From Coenobita brevimanus (Eukaryota > Arthropoda > Malacostraca > Decapoda > Coenobitidae), in assembly GCA_032717465.1 (NCBI GenBank), contig CM064713.1, positions 7,735,001 to 7,799,000 on the forward strand: a stretch of DNA of 64,000 bases, in the 5' to 3' direction. Both the position numbers and the translations under genes were made by a program. Positions 9,621 to 19,656 of this stretch are shown here, piece by piece (positions within the stretch are counted from its first letter, which is position 1; every line of letters begins with the position of its first letter). Below the pieces are notes generated by a model. It did no database searches and was not told the origin of the DNA. It saw only the letters and a program-made list of their open reading frames with translations.

Positions 9621-12046
9621 TTAACCCTCTCAGTGTCAGTCACGCGATTCGCGTGCCATTTGGATTGTTTTAAAGATGATCAGTCACTCGAATCGCATTC
9701 CTAAGCACAAAAAAAATAGCCAAAAATTAAGTTTCTGGCAAAATCATGTCAAATTTTGATGCATTGTAGCGAGTACAGCACTTTCCAATGGTAAGGCATT
9801 GGCAACACTGAGCTGCCTCATGGGACCCAGCACGTAGCGATAAACCTCAGTCTCTTCCAAGCCGCCAGGCGGTGAGGTTACGTCGGGTGTACTGTCCCTT
9901 TAAACTCCTACTAATTCTCCCCCTCCTGCCCGAGCCGAAGCCCCTATGGACTCAGTGTGATAATGCAATATTTGTGAACATATTTGTATGTGATATTGTT
10001 GATGGAACATAGATATATGTCACGAAAAGGAATTGTGTCCGTCATCAAGCGTTAGGCTTAGAGCCGATATGCGTGTTCACTGTTGCGGGGTTTTGCCTCT
10101 CGCCATCCCCAAGGCCCTATGGCGTGATAACAAATACGTATATAATGAAGCCAATGCCTAAGCTGTATTTTGTGTGAAAGATATTGTGGCTGGCTTGGTG
10201 AAATTATGGAACCATAGTGTGGAATGGGGCAGGCATCATGTACAGTTTTTATTGTCGGGAAGGAAGAATTAGAGGTGTTTGGGGATGGAATCATTGTGAT
10301 TCTGATAGTGAAAATGCGTATGGAATTGTGTGAAATATACGTCAAACATGCTGCAGGTGTTCGTGAAGGAGTGTGGTGTGTGCCAATTCAATAGAGTCGC
10401 AGCGAGTGTTCACAGAGAAATATTTCATGCACTGACTGACTTAGCTAAAACAAAGCGCAAGTGTCAGAGACAAGAAATATGCCACAGCCACATATACATA
10501 CGTATGTCATGCAGCGAATGTTCGTGGAGAAATCTATTGTGTGCATCGCATGTGTTTTAGGCAAATGTATCGCAAGAAGAGAAGAAAATACGCCACAGCC
10601 ACAGACACACACACACACGCACACACACTCACCCACACCCCCACACCCACACCCACCCACACCCACACACTCACTCACCCACACACGCACACGCTTACCC
10701 ACACATGCACACGCTCACACACTACATAACTCCTCATCTTCAAGCTACTGCCAGCATCTCAACACCTCTGGAGGAAGTGAGTTATCCGTATTTTGTTGAT
10801 CTGTATATTGACCTATTTCTGTAGTTCAATATTTTTTACACAAATAAGTAATGTTTTTTACATACACACATATGAGATGGAAGAAAGTTCAGCTTCAGTA
10901 TCAGAACCTAGCGAAAAGACTAGTGGTCATGTCGAGTTTCTGACAGCACTATCAAAAACCTTATGATATTTTACATGTATACTTTGAGTAAAAAAAGAGA
11001 ATAATAAAATGTAACAAGTGAAAATATGTAGCCGTGGGTGAGGCAGGGAAAGAATGTTTTTTATCTCGCGTGCAGGTGAGGAAGAGCATTCTACATTTGT
11101 CGTCCAATTACTCCAAATCTATTGGACATATCGATTTCCCGTAAGAACCATGATAAAGAGCAGTAAATTCTATGTATGTTCATTTGCAGAATATAAGCCT
11201 CTGGGAGCATTTTCTGTTGGAAAAGTTGAGGGAATAGACTGTTTTGGTAAAGTTGAAAGCGCTCGGAGGAGTAATCTCACTTTGTTGGCCAATTGCTCGA
11301 AAACTGTTGGACGGATCGATTTCCTATAAGAACCATGATAAAGAGCAGTAAATTCTACGTATGTACACGACATAACAATGTAATATCAATGATAAGAATT
11401 CGTTGTTACGTAGGTGGGAATATTGCGTATGCTATGCACACGTCACAAAAGTGACGTACAGACGTGAGTTCCCAGTCGTTTTTGGCGACTTACTCGAGAA
11501 CGATGAGGTGTATTGAAACCAGTATTAGGTCATTAGGAAGCTGGTGATATTCTGCATAATATTATGCAATAAAAACATAACATGTGCAAGGATATTTCAG
11601 TTTTAGAGCTCCTTGATTTTTTTTCAAAAATGGCTTTCAGTTTTTGGCTATTTTTCCAAAAACTACAAATCATAACAACACCGGATTTGTCTCTTTAGAA
11701 AGCTGATGAAATTCTCTATCAAAACTTCTAATAACATTTTCCTGTATGATGGAAAACATTCGAATGGTGATGTTGGGAAGTGAACGTGATGTAGCGAAAT
11801 TTATTTCACGGCCGCCTAATGTTCTTTATTCGTGTTTTCCTGTTTTTTTGTGGTGCTTATCAGCTAGAACAAACATCGATGAAGAAGATGACATAGGTTT
11901 CATGGCAGTATATTGATGTTTGGGTGGCGAAAATAAGGAGAGAATACGTGTTATTTGCCGCAGGCAGGCAGCCAGGCCGGGCGGCTTCGCAGAAAAAGTC
12001 ATGAGCCGGAAAACTTACTGAAACTTTTTGTGCACGAGAGGGTTAA
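9621..12046. mobile_element. TTAA-a element copy 1 (piggyBac-like, non-autonomous, 2.43 kb)
   Basis: TTAA lies at both ends (9621-9624, 12043-12046), with inverted ends CCCTCTCAGTG and GTGCACGAGAGGG. The interior has a CA microsatellite (10596-10722) and a partly duplicated block of about 190 bp around 11100-11370 (both units contain 'aagaaccatgataaagagca'). No ORF resembles a transposase; ORFs over the CA repeat are artefacts. Related copies in reverse orientation lie at 48571-49494 and at 56473-56967 plus 60228-60433. Confidence 0.8.
10596..10722. repeat. CA-rich microsatellite
   Basis: A run of CACACA interspersed with CACCC, CACTCACC and CACGC units inside TTAA-a copy 1. The matching position in copy 3 is the GT run at 60397-60433. 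The open frames across it are low-complexity artefacts. Confidence 0.95.
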
Positions 12047-12324
12047 AAGAAATATTGTGTATCATTTCATTTTTGAGTAATGATAAATAAAGCATAGACA
12101 ACAAACATTTTGGTTTGAAAAATATTTCTTAAATATGAATAATACAATAAAATGAATGGACAATTATTTGTTTTGGCAAAATTTTTCATACTGCATTTTC
12201 AATAATTTAAAAAATATATGCACCAACTCCAGTTTAATACAGTTTAATACCAGATATAGTGAACGTCCTGTGGACCACCCAAAAAGTCACCATGGACCAC
12301 CAGTTGAGAAACACTGTACTATGG

Positions 12325-13345
12325 CCTTTGAGATGTTAACTCTTTTGTCACCAGGGTTAAAGCCAAGTTGTAGTCTGTTTGTTTCTGGTGGTCTGTAAGC
12401 CAATTAATAAATGTAAAATAACCCCACAAATTTGCAAAATTGTTTAGTAAAACCATAAGCTCTCCATAAACTTCGGCTACCCATTGAGTACCACGGAACA
12501 ATTGGCGCATCTCTGAACTCGTTGCCCTCGTGGTAGCAGCTGCCTCAATTACCTTTGCATGTTGGGGAGGTACCTTCATGTCCTCCTCCATTTGCTTAAG
12601 AAGGTTTGTCAACCCTATGAGAGATGCAGGATTGGAATGTTCACAACAAAGTTGAATTAACTGTTGGCGACAGGCATCAAATGTTTAGCAATCTTCGAAG
12701 TGCCCCGCACAAATAGTGGCTCCTATTAGTGACCTACCTTGATGTAATCGACCCATCAAATAAGAAACTTTTAAGGGTTCAGTTGTGATTTGCCGATTAC
12801 GAATGTCATTTTCGACCTCCCTGAGGAAGTCGTGAATGGAAACTGTACTATCCTCTCCTGTAAATTTGGGTTGGTTAACATCGTCCAGAGATATGGACTG
12901 GGGAGGTGGAGGGTTCTGATTTGCCATCGTAGGAAGAGGGTAAGACTGTGAAGGTGAGGGAGTAGGCACAGAAGTAAACTGAGATGGTGTGTGAGAAGGA
13001 AGTGTCGTGGCAGTAGTGGTGTGTATTGTGATTAGTGGTGGGGTATGGGTAGTAGAAGGAGAGGACAAAGGCTGTGGAGAAGGCTGAGTGACTTCAAGAG
13101 AATCAATTGGGGAAGATGATAAGAGTATCTGGTGTCGATATATCTGGATTTAGGGTAGGAGTAGTAGGGTCAATATAGGCGGTAGTAGGTGTGGTAGGAG
13201 TAACAGGTGTAGTTGTAGTAGAAGCAGGTAGGGAACTTACTGTTTGTTTATTATAAGATCTTCCACTACAAAGATACATTACACTATCATCACACTCAGG
13301 ATCATCTGTTTCACTCTCAGATTCAATAGGGGAGAGATCTACCCT
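12325..13345 (-). pseudogene. Gypsy gag, N-terminal and capsid part
   Basis: Minus-strand translation from about 13345 gives an acidic Ser-rich start (PIESESETDDPECDDSVMYL), a long Thr/Pro/Ser-rich stretch, then a capsid-like part (QPKFTGEDSTVSIHDFLREV ... FRGTQWVAEVYGEL) ending near 12325. One in-frame TAA interrupts it at about 12685. Capsid proteins of gypsy elements pack the RNA. The next part of gag is beyond the hAT insertion. Confidence 0.65.
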
Positions 13346-13450
13346 TTTAAAAAAAGGACATTAATAGACTAGGAAGCAAGTAAATGAAAATAAATGAACA
13401 AGTGGATGAATAAATGAAAGAATGAATAAATGAAAATACTGTATTTGTAA
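13346..13450. repeat. AATGA-rich stretch upstream of gag
   Basis: Degenerate repeats of AAATGAA/GAATAAATGA continue after the Tigger element at about 14616-14760, so the Tigger inserted into one AATGA-rich block. It may be the end of the gypsy 5' LTR; no tRNA primer site was recognised. Confidence 0.4.
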
Positions 13451-13804
13451 TAGTCAATCCTCGTAAATTGCGTGTTCATAAATCACGGATTCATAAATCA
13501 TGGCTAAGTGGCTGTCAGAGTGCTGGCACCCTTAAATCACTGTTAAGTCACGAAAATCACGGACCTAGGCACCCAAGTGGGCATTTTCCAAGGAGAATCG
13601 TAAACGCAGCATTCAAATTGAAAATCGCGATCCAACAACCAATCACCACGCATCCCTGGTGGCAAGTGTGCATACTTATGCCGCCACGTTGTTGTTCTTC
13701 CCGCCAGCCAGCACACTACAGACCATTGCCGTGGAGTACGAGAGCTACCTGCCTTTTTTTGTGCACCTTTCCCCCCGCCTCCTACCTTCCATGGCCCCTC
13801 CCGA

Positions 13805-13947
13805 ACCCCTGATGAAGCACTCTAAGCAACATGGTGTCAAGAAGCTGCCACCGTTGTCGTACAGTCAATGTTTGGAGCTCATTTGTCGTGTTGAGAGGGA
13901 AGAGAAGTTTTCAAAGTTGGCAAAAGAGTTTGGGAAGAACAAGTGCT
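13805..13947 (+). pseudogene. Pogo/Tigger transposase N-terminal fragment (helix-turn-helix)
   Basis: The peptide YSQCLELICRVEREEKFSKL followed by AKEFGKNK matches the first DNA-binding helix-turn-helix of Tigger/CENP-B-type transposases (pattern 'sleeKleiI.rve.Ge....iAreFgi'). It stops at TGA (13947-13949). The catalytic DDE domain is missing, so the element is non-autonomous. Confidence 0.6.
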
Positions 13948-14034
13948 GAGAGGTTCTGAGTTCTTCCCAACACCACCCCACTCCATTCACTTAAGCAATT
14001 TCATCATAGGATTAAGGTGAGGTCCCTTAACTTG

Positions 14035-14153
14035 GCTGACGGCCATACCATGTTGAGTACACCGCTTCCCATCCGATCAGCGAAGTTAAGCAATGTTGGG
14101 TCTGGTTAGTACTTGGATGGGTGACCGCCTGGGAACACCAGATGCTGTTGGCA
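14035..14153 (+). rRNA. 5S rRNA-like sequence, head of a SINE (probably not a functional rRNA gene)
   Basis: 119 bases match eukaryotic 5S rRNA over their whole length: ACGGCCATACCA near the start, the A-box region GAAGTTAAGCAA, the C-box region TGGATGGGTGACCGCCTGGG and the end GATGCTGTTGGC. The RNA polymerase III type-1 internal promoter boxes are therefore visible. It is fused directly to a SINE body, and the copy at 47806-47874 shares the same changes (such as CCAGATGCT), which argues for descent from a SINE rather than from the rDNA array. Confidence 0.8.
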
Positions 14154-14284
14154 TAACGTTCTCCGTATGTGTCAAGTGGGGTTGGTGGAGGATTAGTGCC
14201 CCTCCCTGTAAAACAATTAACTCTAAGCCTTGGTCACCCCGTTTGGGATACATAGCATCTGGCAATGATGATGATGATGATTTC
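14035..14284 (+). mobile_element. 5S-headed SINE (SINE3-like) with RTE-1-derived body and tail
   Basis: Parts in order: 5S rRNA head (14035-14153); a body with GGTTGGTGGAGGATTAGTGC and CCCTCCCTGTAAAACAATTA, which matches the 5' leader of RTE-1 (60040-60095 and 18888-18930, minus strand); a 3' segment ggtcaccccgtttgggata ... ctggcaat, which matches the 3' end of RTE-1; then an (ATG)n tail. It would be copied by RTE-1 proteins. It sits in the Tigger element between 'cccttaacttggct' and 'atttctatttaatac'; the empty site at about 63925-63955 reads without it. No clear target duplication is visible. Confidence 0.75.
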
Positions 14285-14439
14285 TATTTAATACATGCAC
14301 TGAATATTCCTAAATTTCTATGTTTGTGTTTGATGGTACCTAGATAGGTGTAGGTAGGGTGCTGTGGGGCCGGGTTGGCCAAAGTCCAGACCCAAATTCA
14401 TTTTTCACTTAAGAGTTATTATTTATAAACCACGGAATT

Positions 14440-14557
14440 TCAAGTGGGGTTGGTGGAGGATTAGTGCCCCTCCCTGTAAAATAATTAACTCTAAGCCCTT
14501 GACCACCCCGTTTGGGATACATGGCGTCTGGCAATGGATGGATGGATGGATGGAATT
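14440..14557 (+). mobile_element. 5'-truncated copy of the same SINE (body and tail only)
   Basis: The body starts CAAGTGGGGTTGGTGGAGG and runs to GGCGTCTGGCAATGGATGG with a (GGAT)n tail. The direct repeat GGAATTT flanks it (about 14435-14441 and 14555-14561). The second Tigger copy (63750-63785, reverse) has this site without the SINE, confirming the boundaries. 5' truncation is usual for target-primed reverse transcription. Confidence 0.75.
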
Positions 14558-14613
14558 TGTAAATCACGGCAGTGGTCCAGACCCAAATTGCCGCGATTTA
14601 CGAGGATTGACTG

Positions 14614-15822
14614 TATATGAAGAAATGATTTATATACAATAAATTTTGAGTGAAAATGAACACGTTATTTACAGCTGAGTATGAATATAATTGGGAGAAA
14701 ATGGGATGAAGCAGGAGTGAGTGAATGAAAAATTCTGAATGAATGAATGAAAAATGAGAGGCAAAAAATGCAATGAACGGATAAGAATAAATGATTAAAC
14801 TATCACAATCAATAGTGACAGCTCGCCATCTCTGTAGAAAGGAATCAATTGATGTGAAGGGATGAGAAAATGCATGAAAATGCAGATAGAAAAATACTTG
14901 TAGTAAGGTGTGTTCCCTGCGGTAGGTGCTTGTCGAGTGAGCCTCTCGGTGCAATAGTGCCTCCTCCCCCGGCCAGCGTTGATTGGGTGAAGATGTTCGT
15001 GACGTAACTGTGTGGCAGCCAAGCACTGGGCAGAGCAAGAAGCTGATAGGAGCAGGAGGCTGTGGCGTAGCTCGTTGTGAGTGGCCACGCTCCCTGGGTG
15101 ACGTCGGGTCTGTGTGGTAGGTGGGGGGACAATGACATAACGGCATTGGGTAGCGGTTGGGGGCTACTACCAGGAGTTGGGTTTTGGTTGGAGTTTGTGG
15201 GGGCTAGAACTAGCCCTGTACAGTGTGATAATATAACAGGTCACACAGGTGAAGGCAGGTAGTGAGGGTAATGGTGGAGGCTTACGTGGCTGTGGTGGTG
15301 TGGTGGTAGGTGAGGTGTTGGTGTGGAGGAAAGTCCCAAAACCACACCAAAACTGCAAGGATGATTCCATAACCACGGAAGAACCACACCAAGACTGCAA
15401 AAGGGGCTGGAGGCTGGAGCAGAGATAGACTGTGTGTTGTCGTGGGAAAAACAGGAACGTGGGAAAATGGACAATACAGCCAATATTGCCCACAAAAGCC
15501 GTGAAATCACTATTATCGCACTCGCTTTCCAGCAAGTGTTAAGAATGTTAATCCCCCTTTGACGTCAGTCGTAGGTAAATTCAAAGTCTTGGAGTAGTTT
15601 TCTGATAATATATTATGCACCGCCTTGTATCTTCACACAGCAGCCGTATGAACACCACCCTTATCTGTCCCCAGGCCGTTGCTAACTGCCAGAGAGATAG
15701 CTGGCTAGGGCTGGTGTGCCCTTAAACTCAGACTTCAGCAGAATTTGAATCAGGCCAGACCTTAGTAAGTGATCAGTGGCGCCCTACTTGGATCACACAA
15801 TACACTTACATGCTATATCTAC
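14614..15822. other. Unassigned stretch; possible gypsy 5' LTR or host intron
   Basis: It begins AT- and GAATGA-rich and becomes G-rich from about 14900. A minus-strand ORF (15146-14598, 182 codons) is Ser/Phe/His-rich low complexity with no family resemblance, and is not called. A GTGGTTGTGG-like repeat and an imperfect duplication of 'aaccacaccaa..actgcaa' occur at 15337-15400. I see no RNA gene or conserved coding block. Confidence 0.3.
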
Positions 15823-15859
15823 ATCTATCTATCTATTGCCAGACACCTCAATCCCGTTC

Positions 15860-17578
15860 GGGGTGGCCACAAACAAATCACCTCCACGTCACCCTGTCCC
15901 CCGCCATTTCACTGCCCTGGTCCCACCTCACACCCCCCTCTCTCATATACCTCTCCACCCCATCCCTCCATCTCATCCTCGGCCTCCCCCTCCCTCTCCC
16001 CCCTACCATCTCACTCACATACACTTTCTTCATCAGTCTTTCACCCTCCATCCTCTCCATATGGCCAAACCACCTCAGTGTATTCCTCCTAACACTTCCT
16101 ATCACATCCACATCCACACCACAACGCTCCTTTATATCCTCATTCGTCAGCCTGTCTCTCCATGTGACTCCACAGGCTTCTCTTAAATAACTCATTTCCA
16201 CTGCTCTTACTCTCGACTTGTGCCCATCCAACAACGTCCAAGTTTCACTTCCATACGTTAGAGTTGTTATCACAATACTGTCATGTAGTAACTTTTTCAC
16301 TTCCATGCTCACTTCCCTGTTTCTTATCACTGCTTTCAATGAACCAGCAACCTTTCTTCCCTGCTGTACCCTTTCAAGCACTTCACCCTCCAAACCTCCA
16401 TCCATACTCATCACACTACCTAAGTACTTAAACGTACTCACATTTTCCAATTCCTCACCATCCAACCTCGCTGTACATTCACTGATTTCACCTCTCTCAA
16501 AAACCATCACTTTACTCTTCCCTACATTCACCTTTAGATTCCGTTTCTTGCACACTCTCCCAAACTCATCCACCGAGCCTTGCAGCTCCCCTTCGTCTTC
16601 ACTCAACAACACAATATCATCTGCAAACAACAGTACAGGGAGTTTCCAAACACTACCCTCTCATCAGGGCCACTACAACATCCACTACCCTACCTTGTAC
16701 CTCTTATTACCCCATCCATGTACAGATTGAACAACCATGGAGACATGACATATCCCTGTTTCAACCCAACCTTCAAAAAGAAAAATTAACTCGGTTCGCC
16801 ATCCACACGCACTGCAGCCTTCGCACCATCATACATACTCTTCTCAGCATTCAACAACTTCCCATCTACTCCATATATTCTTAATACTTTCCACAATCCT
16901 TGTCTATCTACCCTGTCATATGCTTTCTCCAAATCCATGAAAGCCTCATACAACTTCTTTCCCTTCTCTAGAAACTTTTCCACTAAAGATCTAAGAATAA
17001 AATATGTGATCTACACAACCTCTTCCCTTCCTAAAGCCTCCCTGTTCTTCTCCAACTAATTCCTCTGTTATTTCCCTAACTCTGTCAATAAGTATCCTAC
17101 CATACACTTTTCCTATTATACTAAGAATACAAATGCCCCTATGATTACCACACACTTCTTTTTCCCCTTTTCCTTTGTACAAGGGAATAATTATACTTGA
17201 CTTCCAATCCTCCGGAACTCTACCTTCCTCCCAGGCCAATCTGCACATCTTCCACATCCATTCTGTTACTATCTCTCCCCCATGCTTCAGCATTTCACCA
17301 CACACTCCATCAATTCCTGGGCCTTTCCCCAATTTGACTTTCTTCGTAGCTTCCACAACTTCCATCCTACTGATTTCTTCCTGTCTTCTCACCTCCCTCC
17401 TTCTCCCAGCCATTCCCCAGCTACTTATACTCGCATCACTTCCATCCTCTATGTTCAACAATTGCTTAAAGTGTTCTCTCCATCTGCTCACTTTTTCTCC
17501 CTTCTGCACTAGTAATCTACCATTTTTATCTTTCACTCCCCTGCTATCTTCACTTCCACCCTTTCTTACTCTCTTCAC
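15860..17578 (-). pseudogene. RTE-1 reverse transcriptase, broken
   Basis: Minus-strand blocks 17578-16991, 16983-16786 and 16630-15878 carry in order LGKGPGIDGVCGEMLKHGGE, IIPLYKGKGEKEVCGNHRGI, EEQGGFRKGRGCVD, FMDLEKAYDRVDRQGLWKVL, and FADDIVLLSEDEGEL with both catalytic Asp residues. The C-terminal part ends with WFGHMERM and the conserved GRGRPRMRWRDG. Frameshifts lie near 16985 and between 16786 and 16630. Confidence 0.8.
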
Positions 17579-17806
17579 CTCTTTCTAGAACATTTTCTTT
17601 CAGTCCCTCCACTTTACATTCAAATTCCTTCCAAATTCCTCATCCACTCTCTTCTTACTCTCTATTTCTAATCTTTTTACCTCCCTCTTTCTTTCTACAT
17701 ATAACTCTCTTTTCCACCTCTCAACTTCTTCCATGCCCCTGTTTTTCATCCATTCATTGTATGCTTTCATCTTTTGTGCCACAGCCTGTTTCACCTCTTC
17801 ATTCCA

Positions 17807-18919
17807 TCATCCTGTTCCTTGAACCCCCCTCCATCTTCTCTTCCTCCCACACACCACATCACATGCTGCACATATTTCTTCTGTGAATATCCTGCACACA
17901 CCTTCCACGTCCCCCATCTGCTCCAATTCATATTTTCCCAATCGTTCCTCCACTTCTCTCTTATATTCTGCCTTTTTCTCATCCTCTTGTAACCTTTCCA
18001 CTCTCCTTGCAGCTACTCCTTCTTCCCGTCCTTCCCTTCTTCTATTACTCCATCTTATTTGGATCTTGATTCTGGCCACCACCAAGTAGTGGTCAGAAAG
18101 TCCACTCCCCCAACCTCTATAAGCTCTTGCATCCATTACACATCTTCGCATCCTTTCATCCACACACACATAATCAATCATTGCCCTCCTTTCATTCAAT
18201 TCACCACCCACCCTTCTCATCACTTGCCATGTATACCTGTGGATCATTTTATGTCTGATGAAGATATTGGCTATCACCAACCCCCTCCCAGGACAAATGT
18301 CCTCTAATGCACTGCCATTCTCATCTATCACAGCAGGCACATCCCACTCACCAACTGTTTCATCCACCTTCACTTTCCCTACTTTACCATTCATATCACT
18401 GATCAAAAACACTCTCTCATTCCTTCCAAACTATTCCATGCACACTTCCACATTTGTCCAGAACTCTTCTCTCACTCTGCCTGCACGATCTTGCTTTGGC
18501 GCATACACGCACACAATTGCCCACATTTGTATTCCAACTTTCAATCTTACCCACACAATCCTTGACCCAACTAATCCATACTCTCTTATGTTCTTGTTCC
18601 ATATTTTACTCACAACTATACACACTTCTTCTTTTGCCCTCTCATTCTCACCTACTCCTGCACATATACCCCATCCATACTTCAATTCTCTCACACTCTC
18701 ACCTCCCCATTTAGTTTCAGTTGCTCCACAAATGTCAACTTTCGCACCCTCAAGCACCTGGACAATCTCTCTCTCTTTCGCCTCATCATTCGCACCTCTT
18801 ACATTCCATTTTCCAATTACCATGTCCTTTGTCCGGTCCTTGGTTGTCATCTTTTGGTCAGTCCTTGTCTGAGGCTTCTTGTTTGTCTTTTTAGTTAGTT
18901 GTTTTCTGGGGAGGGGCAC
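17807..18919 (-). pseudogene. RTE-1 AP-type endonuclease domain
   Basis: Two minus-strand frames (18919-18431 and 18412-17807) encode an exonuclease-endonuclease-phosphatase fold: KWNVRGANDEAKEREIVQVL, then ATETKW (catalytic Glu), VWVRLKVGIQMWAIVCVYAP, and after the frameshift LISDMNGKVGKVKVDE (the GDMN box has become SDMN), and WGSGLSDHYLVVARIKI with the SDH box. It would nick target DNA to prime reverse transcription. One frameshift near 18415 is visible. Confidence 0.75.
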
Positions 18920-18935
18920 TAACCCTACATATTAC

Positions 18936-19656
18936 AAATGGTTACAAACAATTGTCCCCTTAATAGATTCATAACCTGATTCTCTCCTGAAGTTGAATAT
19001 AATTGCTGAGGTAGCAAGAGTAATATAAAAGCTATGTCTCAGGATTGAAGGGCTTAGCCTCTTTGTCACGAGGGTGACTAATCTCAAGGAGTACCCTATA
19101 CGAGGCTTCCCTCGCTCATTCCCCCACACGACTTTTTTAAGGGAAAAGCTGCCATCTTGCAAAAATAGCAGTGGTGTTTTGTATGTTTGTGTATATGTGA
19201 GTATAGTCCTGTGTGTGTATGTGTGTTAGACTGAATCTGCCACTGCTTGTGTTTGTAATAAAAATATATAAATCAAAAGATATTTTTGAGTAGGTTTATC
19301 ATAAATGATAGAGCAAAGTGAAAGATTATATAAATACTGTACTAATTAGTTCAGTGCGCTTACTTATTAGAAATGTTGCCTCTGAACTCACATCTAGGCC
19401 TGCATATTCATGGCCTTCTGGCCCCTGCTTGGCCCAGACCGTAGCGTATCTTGGCTGTGCCACTGATATTTTCTTGCCACATCAGCATCAAAAATTAGTT
19501 TGATTGAGTCCAAAGGTGACACAATTTCAGAATCACCAATTGCTTAGTTCAGGCCGAAAAATCACTTGTAATTTCAGTCATGTGGTTAGAATGTGAGTCA
19601 CCAAGTATGCTTATCAAGCACCAGCCACCATAGACTTCTTGCTCTTCTGTCTATCT
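18936..19656. other. Unassigned stretch, no gene seen
   Basis: Mixed-composition DNA between two RTE-1 segments. TGTG-rich words occur at 19170-19225. Short ORFs on both strands have no recognisable domain. Confidence 0.4.

Larger units (their letters stand above)
9578..12316. mobile_element. hAT-type MITE (about 310 bp) carrying a nested 2.4-kb TTAA element
   Basis: The left end CAGTGGTTCTCAACTCG (9578) and right end CAGTTGAGAAACACTG (to 12316) form imperfect hAT-type inverted ends. Flanking 8-bp duplications are tgctatgg (9570-9577) and tactatgg (12317-12324), one mismatch. The hAT material is 9578-9620 and 12047-12316; the rest is a later insertion at TTAA. No transposase is seen. It interrupts gypsy gag. 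Confidence 0.8.
1740..13345 (-). mobile_element. Degenerate Ty3/gypsy LTR retrotransposon, interrupted by several DNA transposons
   Basis: Minus-strand blocks appear in the order expected for a gypsy element: gag (13345-12325), gag zinc knuckle (about 9345-9300), protease (9000-8950 then 6738-6200), reverse transcriptase with YLDD (5997-5090), RNase H (4987-4380), integrase zinc region (4360-4193 then 3295-3140) and integrase core to C-terminus (3140-1740). Reading frames are broken by frameshifts and stops, so this is a dead copy. Five insertions split it: 2303-2846, 3298-4190, 6739-8947 and 9578-12316 with a nested element at 9621-12046. No env is seen. LTRs are not defined; regions outside both ends are candidates. 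Confidence 0.85.
13451..14613 (+). mobile_element. Tigger/pogo element copy 1 with two SINE insertions
   Basis: The left end TAGTCAATCCTCGTAAATTG and the right end GATTTACGAGGATTGACTG are inverted, with TA after the right end (14614-14615). A transposase N-terminal helix-turn-helix fragment lies at 13805-13947. A second copy in reverse orientation starts at 63716 and lacks both SINEs, so it shows the pre-insertion state. Subterminal words include 'gccgcgatttacgagg' and 'gggtctggacc'. Confidence 0.85.
15823..18935 (-). mobile_element. RTE-1 LINE, near full-length copy
   Basis: On the minus strand: 5' leader with GGTTAGTGCCCCTCCCC (about 18925-18905), endonuclease (18919-17807), linker, reverse transcriptase (17578-15880), and a 3' end GGCCACCCCGAACGGGATTG ... 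GTCTGGCAAT followed by (TAGA)n at 15837-15821. The 3' untranslated part is only about 25 bases, as in RTE-clade LINEs. Frames are broken in several places, so it is inactive. Confidence 0.85.

Noticed and set aside
10445..10799. ORFs rich in Thr/His or Val/Cys/Gly
   Set aside because: They are translations of the CA microsatellite on both strands.
14035..14153. Functional 5S rRNA gene
   Set aside because: No terminator T-run after the 3' end, shared non-rRNA changes with the other copy, and direct fusion to a SINE body.
14598..15146. 182-codon minus ORF
   Set aside because: Low-complexity Ser/Phe/His composition caused by GAATGA repeats; no domain and no splice context.
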